A stretch of 64,000 bases of DNA from Sphingomonadaceae bacterium (lineage in GTDB: Bacteria > Pseudomonadota > Alphaproteobacteria > Sphingomonadales > Sphingomonadaceae), in assembly GCA_024236155.1 (NCBI GenBank), contig JACKLA010000006.1:44017-108016 (forward strand), given 5' to 3'. Positions 44,673 through 52,591 of the stretch are shown piece by piece (position 1 is the stretch's first letter; every line of letters begins with the position of its first letter). The notes under the pieces were generated by a model. It saw only the letters and a program-made list of their open reading frames with translations. It made no database searches and had not been told where the DNA came from. Made by a program: the position numbers and the translations under genes.

Positions 44673-45128
44673 TCATTGCGCAGGGAGTTTCGAACGAAGC
44701 ATGAGCCACAAAAGGCAGCCGGCTCCTCCTCCAAGGATCGATGTCGAAAGGGTCAGACTGACTGCCAAACGGACCCACCACAAGGTCGCATCTGCTTCCA
44801 ACCCAAGTGCGATGGAAACAGGCAAGCTGATCGATGCGCCGACCAAAACTCCTGCCCCAACCCAGCTTTTCACCTCGACCGCCGTTGCACGCGAGTGCGC
44901 TCGTTTGAGCATCGCTGCTCCGAACAGGGCGCAAATGGGGACTCCAATATAGACGCCTGCAGCGAGGCCTCCGCCAACTATCCCCGCAACGAGAAATGGA
45001 GGGGCGGTTAGGCTACCAACCGAGATCATCATGATGGCAAGCGCAAGAGCTGCACCGGCAAAGCCAGCCAGCGGGCCGACCAGAACCGCCGGGCCCAATG
45101 CCAGCCACAAGGCCCGGGGCCAACTCAA
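44673..45128 (-). CDS. Hypothetical membrane protein downstream of ubiB
   Basis: About 151 residues from TTG 45128, immediately after the ubiB stop; the start is uncertain because no Shine-Dalgarno is visible. Hydrophobic segments: GFAGAALALAIMMISVGS, VGGGLAAGVYIGVPICALFG, WVGAGVLVGASISLPVSIAL and STSILGGGAGCLLWLML. No family recognised. Likely cotranscribed with ubiB. Confidence 0.55.
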   Translation of the reverse strand: MSWPRALWLALGPAVLVGPLAGFAGAALALAIMMISVGSLTAPPFLVAGIVGGGLAAGVYIGVPICALFGAAMLKRAHSRATAVEVKSWVGAGVLVGASISLPVSIALGLEADATLWWVRLAVSLTLSTSILGGGAGCLLWLMLRSKLPAQ

Positions 45129-45131
45129 ACG

Positions 45132-46688
45132 CTACCCGATCCAGCCCATTGCCGATGCCCCGGCAACTGCTCCCGCACCCAGCGCGGCAGCCAGCACATA
45201 GCCCAGCCATCCGCGCCCACGCCCGGTGCGCTTGTCCCACATCAGCTCGACTGCCGGCAGCGGCGGTGGTTCGGGCGCGCCGCCCTTGGGCGGGAAGCGG
45301 TCCTCGATCCGGCGGACGAGTTCGGGGATGCGCAGCAGCGTCTGCGTATCTTCGCGCAGCCGGTCGGCAATCGCGGCTTCCGGCCCCAACTCGTCGCGGA
45401 TCCAGCTGCGAACATAGGGCGCCGAAACGTCCCACATATTGATCTCGGGATTGAGTTGGGTCGCGATCCCTTCGACCATCACCATCGTCTTTTGCAGCAA
45501 CAGCAAATGCGGCTGGGTCTGCATGTCGAAATCGCGGGTGATCGCGAACAGCCCGTCGAGCATCTGGCCAACGCTGAGTTCGCTCACCGGCTTGCCGCGC
45601 ATAGGTTCGCCCACCGCGCGCAGCGCCGTCGCGAACTCATCGACATTGTGATAGCTCGGCACATATTGCGCCTCGAAATGGATTTCCGCCACGCGCTTGT
45701 AATTGCCGGTCGTCAGGCCATAGAGGATTTCCGCCAGCCACATCCGCGCCTGCCGGTTGATCCGCCCCATGATCCCGAAATCGATCGCGACGATGGTTCC
45801 GTCCGCCGTCACGAACAGGTTCCCCTGATGCATGTCGGCATGGAAAAACCCGGCACTGATCGCCTGGTTGAGGAAAGCGAGCACCAGCCGCTGTGCAAGG
45901 TCGGGCAGGTCATGTCCTGCCGCCAGCAGTTCCTCGCGCTTGCTGATCTTGATCCCGTCGACCCAGTCGACCGTCATCACCCGGCCATTGGTCCGGTCCC
46001 AGTCAATGGCCGGGACCTCATAACCCTCTATCGCGGTCATCGCCTCGGCGAGTTCGGAGGCTGAAGCCGCCTCGCGCCGCAGGTCGAGCTCGCGATTGGT
46101 CCAGCGTTCGAAATTGGCGATGGTCAGGCGCGGGCGCAGGCGCGCGGCCTCGCCCCCCATCGCCTCGAGATGCGCGGCAGCCCAGTGATAGGTCTCGATA
46201 TCGCGCGCGAACTTCTCGCGGATGCCCGGGCGCAAGACCTTGACTGCAACCTGCCGGCCCTCGGTGGTCACCGCGCGGTGGACCTGCGCGATCGAGGCTG
46301 CGCCGACCGGAACGGGATCGAACTGGACATAGAGGTTTTCGAGGGGCTGGCCGAAACTGCTCTCGATCACCGCACGGATCTTGTCGAACCCGACAGGCGG
46401 CAGGTCGTCCTGCAGGCTGAGCAAATTGCGCGCAGCCTCGTCACCGACAAGGTCGGGCCGGGTCGCAAGCGACTGCCCCAGCTTGATCGCTGCCGGGCCT
46501 ATTTCGCGAAAGGCGCTGGCATAGTCGGGCACTTTGGGCTGCATCGTGCCGAAGCGGGCGAGGCGCGCGAGCCTTTTTACCGGCGGCGGCGTGTTGGGAT
46601 CGCGCTCGATCCCGCGCAGCGCCCCGTGCCGTGCCAGCGCCCGGCCCCACTTCAGGAGCCGCCAGATATGCGTCGCGGGCCTTGTCAT
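45132..46688 (-). CDS. ubiB: UbiB atypical protein kinase-like ubiquinone biosynthesis factor
   Basis: 518 residues. The ADCK/UbiB family KxGQ motif is in AAIKLGQSLATRPDLVG. The ATP-binding Lys is in RQVAVKVLRPG, HADMHQGNLFV is the HxD-like loop, and IDFGIMGR is the metal loop. Two C-terminal membrane helices end the protein. Required for ubiquinone synthesis, probably extracting precursors from the membrane. Downstream of ubiE with a repeat pair in the gap. Confidence 0.97.
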   Translation of the reverse strand: MTRPATHIWRLLKWGRALARHGALRGIERDPNTPPPVKRLARLARFGTMQPKVPDYASAFREIGPAAIKLGQSLATRPDLVGDEAARNLLSLQDDLPPVGFDKIRAVIESSFGQPLENLYVQFDPVPVGAASIAQVHRAVTTEGRQVAVKVLRPGIREKFARDIETYHWAAAHLEAMGGEAARLRPRLTIANFERWTNRELDLRREAASASELAEAMTAIEGYEVPAIDWDRTNGRVMTVDWVDGIKISKREELLAAGHDLPDLAQRLVLAFLNQAISAGFFHADMHQGNLFVTADGTIVAIDFGIMGRINRQARMWLAEILYGLTTGNYKRVAEIHFEAQYVPSYHNVDEFATALRAVGEPMRGKPVSELSVGQMLDGLFAITRDFDMQTQPHLLLLQKTMVMVEGIATQLNPEINMWDVSAPYVRSWIRDELGPEAAIADRLREDTQTLLRIPELVRRIEDRFPPKGGAPEPPPLPAVELMWDKRTGRGRGWLGYVLAAALGAGAVAGASAMGWIG

Positions 46689-46700
46689 GGTCGCATGCGT

Positions 46701-46774
46701 GTCCCCGCGAAGGCGGGGACCTCAGTCCACTCGCGCATCGCCTGCGGCCCGAGACCCCCGCCTTCGCGGGGGTT
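46701..46774. repeat. REPIN-like inverted palindrome pair between ubiE and ubiB
   Basis: Two hairpins (46701-46728 and 46746-46774), inverted to each other. Each has a CCCGCGAAGGCGGG-type palindrome and a CTCAG/CTCGG-type inner tail. They fill the gap from the ubiB start region to the ubiE stop. Confidence 0.75.
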
Positions 46775-47505
46775 CATATCTTCCAACCCGAATGGATCGC
46801 AACGGCGCCACCGAGAATCGGCTCGACCTTGGTTTTCGAGAAACCCGCCTGCCGGATCATCGTCTCGAATTCGGCCATCTTCGGGAAACGACGGATCGAT
46901 TCGGCGAGGTAGCGATAGCTTTCCTCGTCCCCCGCAATCGCCTTGCCCATCTTGGGCATCAGCCGGTGCGAATAGACGTCGTAGATTTCCTTGAAGCCGG
47001 GCCAGGTGGTGGTGCTGAATTCCATGCAGTAGAACCGCCCCCCATGCTTCAGGACCCGGTGCGCCTCGCGCAGGGCCTTGTCGATATGGGTCACGTTACG
47101 GATGCCGAAAACGATGGTGTAGGCATCGAAAACCCGGCTGGAGAAGGTCAGTTCCTCGGCGTTCTGTCGGCTCCACACAAGGCTGTCGATCCCGCGATCC
47201 ATCGCGCGCTCGATACCGACATCGAGCATATCCTGGTTGATGTCCGACACGGTCACATCCGCGCCGCGCGCCTCCATGCGGAAGGCGATATCGCCAGTGC
47301 CACCAGCCATATCGAGGATTGCTTCGCCCGGCTGCGGTTTGACCCGGCGCACGAAGCGGTCCTTCCACAGCCGATGCATCCCGCCCGACATGGCATCGTT
47401 CATAATGTCATACTTGGCCGCAACGCTGGAAAACACCGCGCCGACGCGCTCGGTCTTCTCTTCCGGGGCCACATCTTCGTAGCCGAAGGATACCTTTTCA
47501 CTCAT
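46774..47505 (-). CDS. ubiE: Ubiquinone/menaquinone methyltransferase UbiE
   Basis: 243 residues from ATG 47505 (MSEKVSFGYEDV). SAM-binding LDMAGGTGDIAFRM, family signatures YDIMNDAMSGGMHRLWK and VVFGIRNVTH-like YTIVFGIRNV, and GGRFYCMEFS. C-methylates the quinone ring. Divergent from mutM across a gap that carries a perfect 31-bp inverted repeat. Confidence 0.97.
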   Translation of the reverse strand: MSEKVSFGYEDVAPEEKTERVGAVFSSVAAKYDIMNDAMSGGMHRLWKDRFVRRVKPQPGEAILDMAGGTGDIAFRMEARGADVTVSDINQDMLDVGIERAMDRGIDSLVWSRQNAEELTFSSRVFDAYTIVFGIRNVTHIDKALREAHRVLKHGGRFYCMEFSTTTWPGFKEIYDVYSHRLMPKMGKAIAGDEESYRYLAESIRRFPKMAEFETMIRQAGFSKTKVEPILGGAVAIHSGWKI

Positions 47506-47603
47506 GCGCAGCGCCTTAGGAGGAATTGCCGTGCGGGCAAAGGGTGTTAAGAGGCGTTGAAGATGCATGGTCCGCATCACGCCGCTGGCGCGATGCTTGC
47601 AGC

Positions 47604-47681
47604 GGCACCGGCCCTCTCCCCCGCCCGGCCACCCAACAGGATAATGCCATGGGTGGCCGGGCGGGGGAGAGGGCCGGTGCC
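47604..47681. repeat. Perfect 31-bp inverted repeat between ubiE and mutM
   Basis: Arms 47604-47634 and 47651-47681 are exact reverse complements (beginning GGCACCGGCCCTCTCCCCCG) around a 16-base spacer. Very GC-rich with no T run, so not a typical terminator, and it lies between divergent genes. Confidence 0.85.
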
Positions 47682-47725
47682 GGGCGCAGTGGCCGGCGAA
47701 GCTGGACACGGATAGACGCAACACA

Positions 47726-48541
47726 ATGCCCGAATTGCCCGAAGTCGAAACAACCGTGCGCGGGCTTGCGCGTTTCCTCGACGGCGAAACCATCGTACGT
47801 GCGCGGGTCAACCGGCCCGATATGCGCAAACCCTTCCCGCCCGATCTCGTCCAGATGCTGACCGGCGCGCGGGTGACGGGCCTTGGCCGCCGCGCCAAAT
47901 ACGGGCTGATCCACACCGACCGCGCGCAAACGCTGATCTTCCATCTCGGCATGAGCGGGCGCTGGCGGATCGACCCGGAGGAAGACGACAAGCACGACCA
48001 CTTCGTGATCGAGACCGAGGGCCACCGCTTCGCCCTATGCGACCCGCGCCGGTTCGGCTGGGTCGACCTCGTGCGAAGCGAGCAGCTGGACACCTGGCCC
48101 GGATTGGCCAGCATGGGCCCCGAGCCGTTGGGTGACGAGCTGACGCCAACCTATCTCAAACTGGCGCTGGCGGGCCGCAAGCAGGCGATCAAGCTGATGC
48201 TGCTCGACCAGTCGGTGGTCGCCGGGCTGGGCAATATCTATGTTTGCGAGGCGCTGTGGCGGGCGGGCATCGATCCGCGCAAATCGGCTGGCAAGGTGTC
48301 GCGGCCCGCGCTCGAACGGCTGGTCCCTGCCATCAAGGAAGTGCTGGCCCAGTCGATCGAGGATGGCGGCTCTAGTCTGCGCGACTACGCCCGGCCCGAT
48401 GGCGAACTGGGCTATTTTGCTACGCGGTTCGACGTCTATGGCCGCGAGGGCGAGGCGTGCCATCGCGATGATGACGGCGCGATCCGCCGCATCGTCCAGA
48501 GCGGTCGCAGCACATGGTTTTGCCCGAGGTGCCAGAAGTAA
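47726..48541 (+). CDS. mutM: Formamidopyrimidine-DNA glycosylase
   Basis: 271 residues. Removes 8-oxoguanine and FapyG. The catalytic N-terminus PELPEVETTVRGL follows the initiator Met. Helix-two-turn-helix region: QSVVAGLGNIYVCEALWRAG. The C-terminal zinc finger ends FCPRCQK, but the first pair reads EACHRDDDG, with one Cys instead of the usual CxxC. Part of the mutM-ubiE-ubiB-coaBC-dut neighbourhood, near dnaA as in other alphaproteobacteria. Confidence 0.96.
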   Translation: MPELPEVETTVRGLARFLDGETIVRARVNRPDMRKPFPPDLVQMLTGARVTGLGRRAKYGLIHTDRAQTLIFHLGMSGRWRIDPEEDDKHDHFVIETEGHRFALCDPRRFGWVDLVRSEQLDTWPGLASMGPEPLGDELTPTYLKLALAGRKQAIKLMLLDQSVVAGLGNIYVCEALWRAGIDPRKSAGKVSRPALERLVPAIKEVLAQSIEDGGSSLRDYARPDGELGYFATRFDVYGREGEACHRDDDGAIRRIVQSGRSTWFCPRCQK

Positions 48542-48692
48542 CGCGTTTCGCTTGACGATACGCTTGACGATTCGGGGTCACCTGACTATGTGCGCCGCTT
48601 TCCGGCGAGGAATCGCCGCATCTGCGAACAGATCAAATTGAAGATCGGTCGCCCGCAAGGTGGCCGCACAGGTTAGCGAGACAAGGACGAAA

Positions 48693-48953
48693 ATGGCCAA
48701 TACGCCGCAAGCAAAGAAGCGCATCCGCCGCAACGAGCGCCGCGCCGAAATCAACGGTGCCCGCATGAGCCGCATCCGCAGCTTCGTGAAGAAGGTCGAA
48801 GCAGCATGCGAAGCCGGTGACAAGGATGCCGCTGCAACCGCTCTCAAGGCCGCCCAGCCGGAACTGGCGCGCGGTGTTGCTCGCGGTGTGATGCACAAGA
48901 ACACCGTCGCGCGCAAAATGTCGCGCCTGACGAAGCGAGTCGCTTCGCTCTGA
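48693..48953 (+). CDS. rpsT: Small-subunit ribosomal protein bS20
   Basis: 86 residues; MANTPQAKKRIRRNERRAEI is the canonical start (an upstream GTG/ATG extension is spurious). Binds 16S rRNA during 30S assembly. Basic and helical, ending MSRLTKRVASL. Followed by a strong terminator. Precedes dnaA, the usual alphaproteobacterial order. Confidence 0.98.
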   Translation: MANTPQAKKRIRRNERRAEINGARMSRIRSFVKKVEAACEAGDKDAAATALKAAQPELARGVARGVMHKNTVARKMSRLTKRVASL

Positions 48954-49395
48954 TTCGCAATCGACAGGCTCTTTCCGGGCCTGTTTTACATGCTGCAAAG
49001 CAACAAAAGCCGGCGTGCAAAACGCCGGCTTTTTTGTTACAGTCCCGTGTAACACGGATGACCGGCGCAAAACCCTAGGATTTGCTGCGAGTCGCGGATT
49101 GCCAGCCGAAAAAACTGGCAAATTTCCAAGGTAAACAGACCTTTAAACGGAAGTCTGCGGGGTTGAGGAGTGTCAACCCAAATATTTCATTTTTTTTGCG
49201 CTCTCCCCACTTGCGACTCATCGCAGGTGGCCCTTAAGACACTTCTCGCACCGGGCTTGGACGGTCGGTGCTCTTACAGGATTGGACAGCAAGAGCGGCG
49301 TCGGAAACATCGATTCCGGCCTACGGCGAAGCTTGCCTGTCATTGGGGGTCAAACGACGCGGTGAAAGCGCCGGTCGACAGGGGTTGTTAAAGGT
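48954..49395 (+). other. Intergenic region between rpsT and dnaA
   Basis: 442 bases. Holds the rpsT terminator, an operator-like inverted repeat (TTGCCAG, 9-base spacer, CTGGCAA at 49099-49121), the palindrome CGTGTAACACG near 49052, and a T8 tract near 49190. No consensus DnaA boxes seen. A 73-codon frame inside is not convincing as a gene. Confidence 0.4.
49005..49033 (+). terminator. Rho-independent terminator of rpsT
   Basis: A 12-bp stem (AAAAGCCGGCGT with its complement), 5-base loop and T6 tract. An additional small hairpin CAGGC/GCCTG lies just before it. Confidence 0.88.
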
Positions 49396-50862
49396 ATGGC
49401 GGACAAGAATGCCGTCGCCAGGACGGCGAAACGCAAGACGAACGGGGACGAGATGGAAGATCTGGAAGCGGTAAACCTGGCAGCCGACTGGGCGGATATC
49501 AGCCAGGGGCTCCGCAAGGATCTTGGTCATCAGCTTCACAGCCAGTGGATCAAGCCGATCCAGGTTGGCGGGTTGTGCCGTGAAAGCGGCAGGCTCGACC
49601 TCTACCTGCCGACCGAATTCAGCGCCAACTGGGTGCAGGATCGGTTTGCCGACCGGCTTTCGCTGGCATGGAAGATCGCGCGCAGCGAAGTGCGCACGGT
49701 CAACATCCAGGTCCATCCCGGCCGCCGCAAGCTGCCCGATATCAACCTGTCCGACGGACGCCGCGCGGCGAACGATGGTGGCGATTCGAGCATGATCGCG
49801 ATCGGTGCTGCCAATATGGGCGATGCCGGGTTCATTTCCTCGGTCGGGCTCGACCCGTCGCTGACCTTCGCCTCTTTCGTGACCGGCGAAACCAATATCC
49901 TCGGTTGCAACGCCGCGCAGCGCATGGCTGCAACCGAACAGCCGCAGTTTTCGCCGCTCTACCTCAAGGCCGCGACCGGCCAGGGCAAGACGCACCTGCT
50001 CCACGCAATCGGTCACGCCTATCTCGGCGCGCATCCGCGTGCCCGCATCTTCTACTGCAGCGCCGAACGCTTCATGGTCGAATTCGTCCAGGCGCTCAAA
50101 GCCAACCAGATGATCGAATTCAAGGCGCGGCTGCGCAGCTTCGACCTGCTGCTGGTGGACGATATCCAGTTCATCATCGGCAAGGCCAGCGCGCAGGAAG
50201 AACTGCTCTACACGATCGATGCGCTGCTGGCCGAAGGCAAGCGGCTGGTCTTCGCCGCCGACCGCGCTCCGCAGGCATTGGACGGAGTCGAGCCACGCCT
50301 GCTCAGCCGCCTGTCGATGGGCCTCGTCGCGGATATTGCCGCCGCCGATATCGAACTGCGCCGCAAGATCCTCGAATCGAAGCTGACCAAGTTCGCCCCG
50401 CTCGAAGTGCCGGAAGACGTGATCGAATTCCTCGCCCGTACCATCACCCGCAATGTGCGCGAGCTGGTCGGCGGCCTCAACAAGCTGATCGCCTATGCCC
50501 AGCTTACCGGTCAGGAAGTCAGCCTCGCACTGGCGGAAGACCAGTTGACCGATATCCTTTCGGCCAATCGCCGCCGGATCACCATCGACGAGATCCAGCG
50601 CACGGTGTGCCAGTTCTATCGCATCGACCGCAGCGAAATGTCATCCAAGCGCCGCGCGCGTGCGGTGGTTCGCCCGCGCCAGGTCGCGATGTATCTCTCG
50701 AAAGTCCTGACCCCGCGCAGCTATCCCGAAATCGGGCGCAAGTTCGGCGGACGCGACCATTCGACGGTGATCCACGCGGTGCGGCTGATCGAGGATTTGC
50801 GCCAGCGCGACGCGGATATGGACGGCGATGTGCGCAGCCTGCTGCGCCAGCTGGAAAGCTGA
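49396..50862 (+). CDS. dnaA: Chromosomal replication initiator DnaA
   Basis: 488 residues from ATG 49396; ATG 49453 is an alternative. Domain I (ADWADISQGLRKDLGHQLHS onward), a variable domain II, then AAA+ domain III with Walker A ATGQGKTHLLHA and Walker B LLVDDIQFI. The C-terminal DnaA-box-binding helix is in FGGRDHSTVIHAVRLI. Binds the origin and starts replication. A perfect 11-bp hairpin follows 38 bases after the stop. Confidence 0.98.
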   Translation: MADKNAVARTAKRKTNGDEMEDLEAVNLAADWADISQGLRKDLGHQLHSQWIKPIQVGGLCRESGRLDLYLPTEFSANWVQDRFADRLSLAWKIARSEVRTVNIQVHPGRRKLPDINLSDGRRAANDGGDSSMIAIGAANMGDAGFISSVGLDPSLTFASFVTGETNILGCNAAQRMAATEQPQFSPLYLKAATGQGKTHLLHAIGHAYLGAHPRARIFYCSAERFMVEFVQALKANQMIEFKARLRSFDLLLVDDIQFIIGKASAQEELLYTIDALLAEGKRLVFAADRAPQALDGVEPRLLSRLSMGLVADIAAADIELRRKILESKLTKFAPLEVPEDVIEFLARTITRNVRELVGGLNKLIAYAQLTGQEVSLALAEDQLTDILSANRRRITIDEIQRTVCQFYRIDRSEMSSKRRARAVVRPRQVAMYLSKVLTPRSYPEIGRKFGGRDHSTVIHAVRLIEDLRQRDADMDGDVRSLLRQLES

Positions 50863-50900
50863 CGGCTTCCACAAGCATTCCACCATGCACCAACCGGTGA

Positions 50901-50927
50901 TCGACAGCTTTCCCACAAAGCTGTCGA
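50901..50927 (+). terminator. Hairpin downstream of dnaA
   Basis: An 11-bp perfect stem (TCGACAGCTTT at 50901-50911 and its complement at 50917-50927) with a 5-base loop and no T run. Confidence 0.5.
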
Positions 50928-50959
50928 CAGCCTCGCCGCGCGCCGCCTAAGGGCTGCGC

Positions 50960-51367
50960 ATGGATAGTGCCGCTACACCCGATCTGCCCGACAGCTTCTC
51001 CGCAGCCCTGCTGCGCGGCATCCGCTGCCGCTGCCCGCGCTGCGGCGAGGGGCGGCTGTTCCGCCGCTGGCTCAAGCCCGAAGCGGCCTGCTCGCATTGC
51101 ACGCTCGACCTGACCCCGCAGCAGACCGACGATTTTCCCGCCTATATTGCGATCTTCGTGACCGGCCACCTGATGGCTCCGCTGATCATCATGCTGGCAC
51201 TCGACTTTGCGCTATCGACCACGGCGATGATCGCGATCATCGTGCCGCTTGCCCTGGCGATGATGCTCGGCCTGCTCCAGCCCGCCAAGGGCGCGGTGGT
51301 TGCCGCACAATGGTGGAACGGGATGCACGGTTTCCGCCGAGAACGCGTCGAAGGCAGCGAGGAATGA
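50960..51367 (+). CDS. DUF983 zinc-ribbon membrane protein
   Basis: 135 residues. The N-terminal zinc ribbon has CPRCGEGRLF and later CSHC. Two membrane helices: FVTGHLMAPLIIMLALDFAL and MIAIIVPLALAMMLGLL. DUF983 proteins are common beside respiratory genes, but no function is established. The stop overlaps the MoeB-like start by four bases. Confidence 0.85.
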   Translation: MDSAATPDLPDSFSAALLRGIRCRCPRCGEGRLFRRWLKPEAACSHCTLDLTPQQTDDFPAYIAIFVTGHLMAPLIIMLALDFALSTTAMIAIIVPLALAMMLGLLQPAKGAVVAAQWWNGMHGFRRERVEGSEE

Positions 51368-52134
51368 GCCTCGACGAGGAACGCCTCGACCGCTTCCAGC
51401 GCCAGATCATCGTGCCCGAAATCGGCGGCGCGGGGCAGGTTGCACTGGCCGGGGCGCAGGTGACGCTGGTCGGGCTGGGCGGGATCGGATCGCCCGCTCT
51501 GCAATATCTCGCCGGGGCCGGGATCGGCCGCATCCGCCTGATCGACGATGGCGATGTCGAGCTGTCGAACCTCCAGCGCCAGACGATCTACACCCAGCGC
51601 GATGTCGGCCATGCCAAGGCGGTCGCCGCCCGCCGCTGGCTGGCCAATTTCGACAGCCGGATCGAAGTCGATGTGCGCGATGACCGGATTGCGGCTGGCA
51701 ATGCTGCTGCCCTGCTTGACGGCTCGCAGCTTGTCCTCGACGGGACCGACAATTTCGCCACAAGGCTGGCTGTGTCGGATGCCTGCGTTGCGCTCGGCAT
51801 CCCGCTCCTTAGCGCCGCCGTCGGACGTTTCCAGGGCCAGGTCGGCGCCTTCGCCGGGCATTTGCCGGGCCACGCCTGCTACCGCTGCTTCGTCGGCGAC
51901 GCCTTCGACAATGACGACTGCGACAGCTGCGCCGATGACGGCATGCTCGGTGCGATGGTCGGCTGGGCAGGCAGCTTCGCCGCGATGCAGGCAGTGCGGG
52001 TTCTGCTGGAAGGCAAGGCAACGCTGGGCGATCCGCACTGGGGCAAGGTGCATCTGCTCGACGGCATGAAGCCGGGGATGCGCAGTTTTGCGATTCCGAA
52101 GGACCCGGCGTGCAGGGGGTGTGCGGCCCGGTGA
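51364..52134 (+). CDS. HesA/MoeB/ThiF-family sulfur-carrier adenylyltransferase
   Basis: 256 residues, coupled by ATGA overlap to DUF983. E1-like fold: nucleotide loop VGLGGIGSPALQYLAGAGIG, the conserved DDG-x-ELSNLQRQTIYT, TDNFATR, and zinc Cys pairs HACYRC and ACRGC. It activates the C-terminus of a ubiquitin-like sulfur carrier (MoaD or ThiS). Which pathway it serves is not evident here, since no moa or thi gene is adjacent. Confidence 0.9.
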   Translation: MSLDEERLDRFQRQIIVPEIGGAGQVALAGAQVTLVGLGGIGSPALQYLAGAGIGRIRLIDDGDVELSNLQRQTIYTQRDVGHAKAVAARRWLANFDSRIEVDVRDDRIAAGNAAALLDGSQLVLDGTDNFATRLAVSDACVALGIPLLSAAVGRFQGQVGAFAGHLPGHACYRCFVGDAFDNDDCDSCADDGMLGAMVGWAGSFAAMQAVRVLLEGKATLGDPHWGKVHLLDGMKPGMRSFAIPKDPACRGCAAR

Positions 52135-52197
52135 TTCGCAGCGCCCCGCTTTTTGCGAGGGTGACAACCGGGGCCAGCTTGCAAACATGAGCTTCAC

Positions 52198-52226
52198 GTC
52201 ATTCCCGCGAAGGCGGGAATCCATGG
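52198..52226 (+). repeat. REP-like hairpin, GTCATYCCCGCG family, left copy
   Basis: A 29-base palindrome beginning GTCATTCCCGCGAAGG and ending ATCCATGG, 19 bases beyond the GIY-YIG stop codon. Inverted partner at 52547-52575. Confidence 0.85.
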
Positions 52227-52245
52227 GACAAGATCTGCCCAAGCC

Positions 52246-52545
52246 TCACCGGTTGAGATCGAACCACAGGTCCCGCCACTCGGGATTGCCTTCCTCTATC
52301 AGCTCGATTTTCCATGGGCGTCGCCACTTTTTCAGTGCCTTCTCTCTAGCCAGTGCCTCGTGGATGTCCTCGAACGGTTCCAAGTGGACGAGCCGCCTGA
52401 TGCCATATCGCTTGGTGAAGCCGTCGATTGCTCCCTCCCGATGCTCTCCTATGCGCTGTGACAGTCGGGAGGTCAGGCCTATATAGAGTGTGCCACGCTT
52501 TTGGCTCGCCATGATGTAAACCCAGCAATAGGGTTCGGCAATCAT
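52246..52545 (-). CDS. Small GIY-YIG nuclease, repeat-associated copy 2
   Basis: 99 residues from ATG 52545. Frames starting further upstream run through the repeat (peptide VIPAKAGIH) and are spurious. Motifs: CWVYIMASQKRGTLYIG, SRLSQRIGEHREG with the conserved Arg, and REKALKKWRRPWKIELIE with the catalytic Glu, then EGNPEW. Paralogue of the gene at 27320, yet its flanking hairpins belong to a different family. The start codon is 1 base from the right-hand repeat. Role unknown. Confidence 0.88.
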   Translation of the reverse strand: MIAEPYCWVYIMASQKRGTLYIGLTSRLSQRIGEHREGAIDGFTKRYGIRRLVHLEPFEDIHEALAREKALKKWRRPWKIELIEEGNPEWRDLWFDLNR

Positions 52546-52546
52546 A

Positions 52547-52575
52547 CCATGGATCCCCGCCTTCGCGGGGATGAC
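52547..52575 (-). repeat. REP-like hairpin, GTCATYCCCGCG family, right copy (inverted)
   Basis: 29 bases. Its reverse complement differs from the left copy at two positions that pair with each other in the stem (T-A versus C-G). Adjacent to the GIY-YIG start codon. Confidence 0.85.
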
Positions 52576-52591
52576 AAGGAGAGAGTGGATT

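Noticed and set aside
49170..49391. 73-codon frame in the rpsT-dnaA gap
   Set aside because: No Shine-Dalgarno and no coding character.
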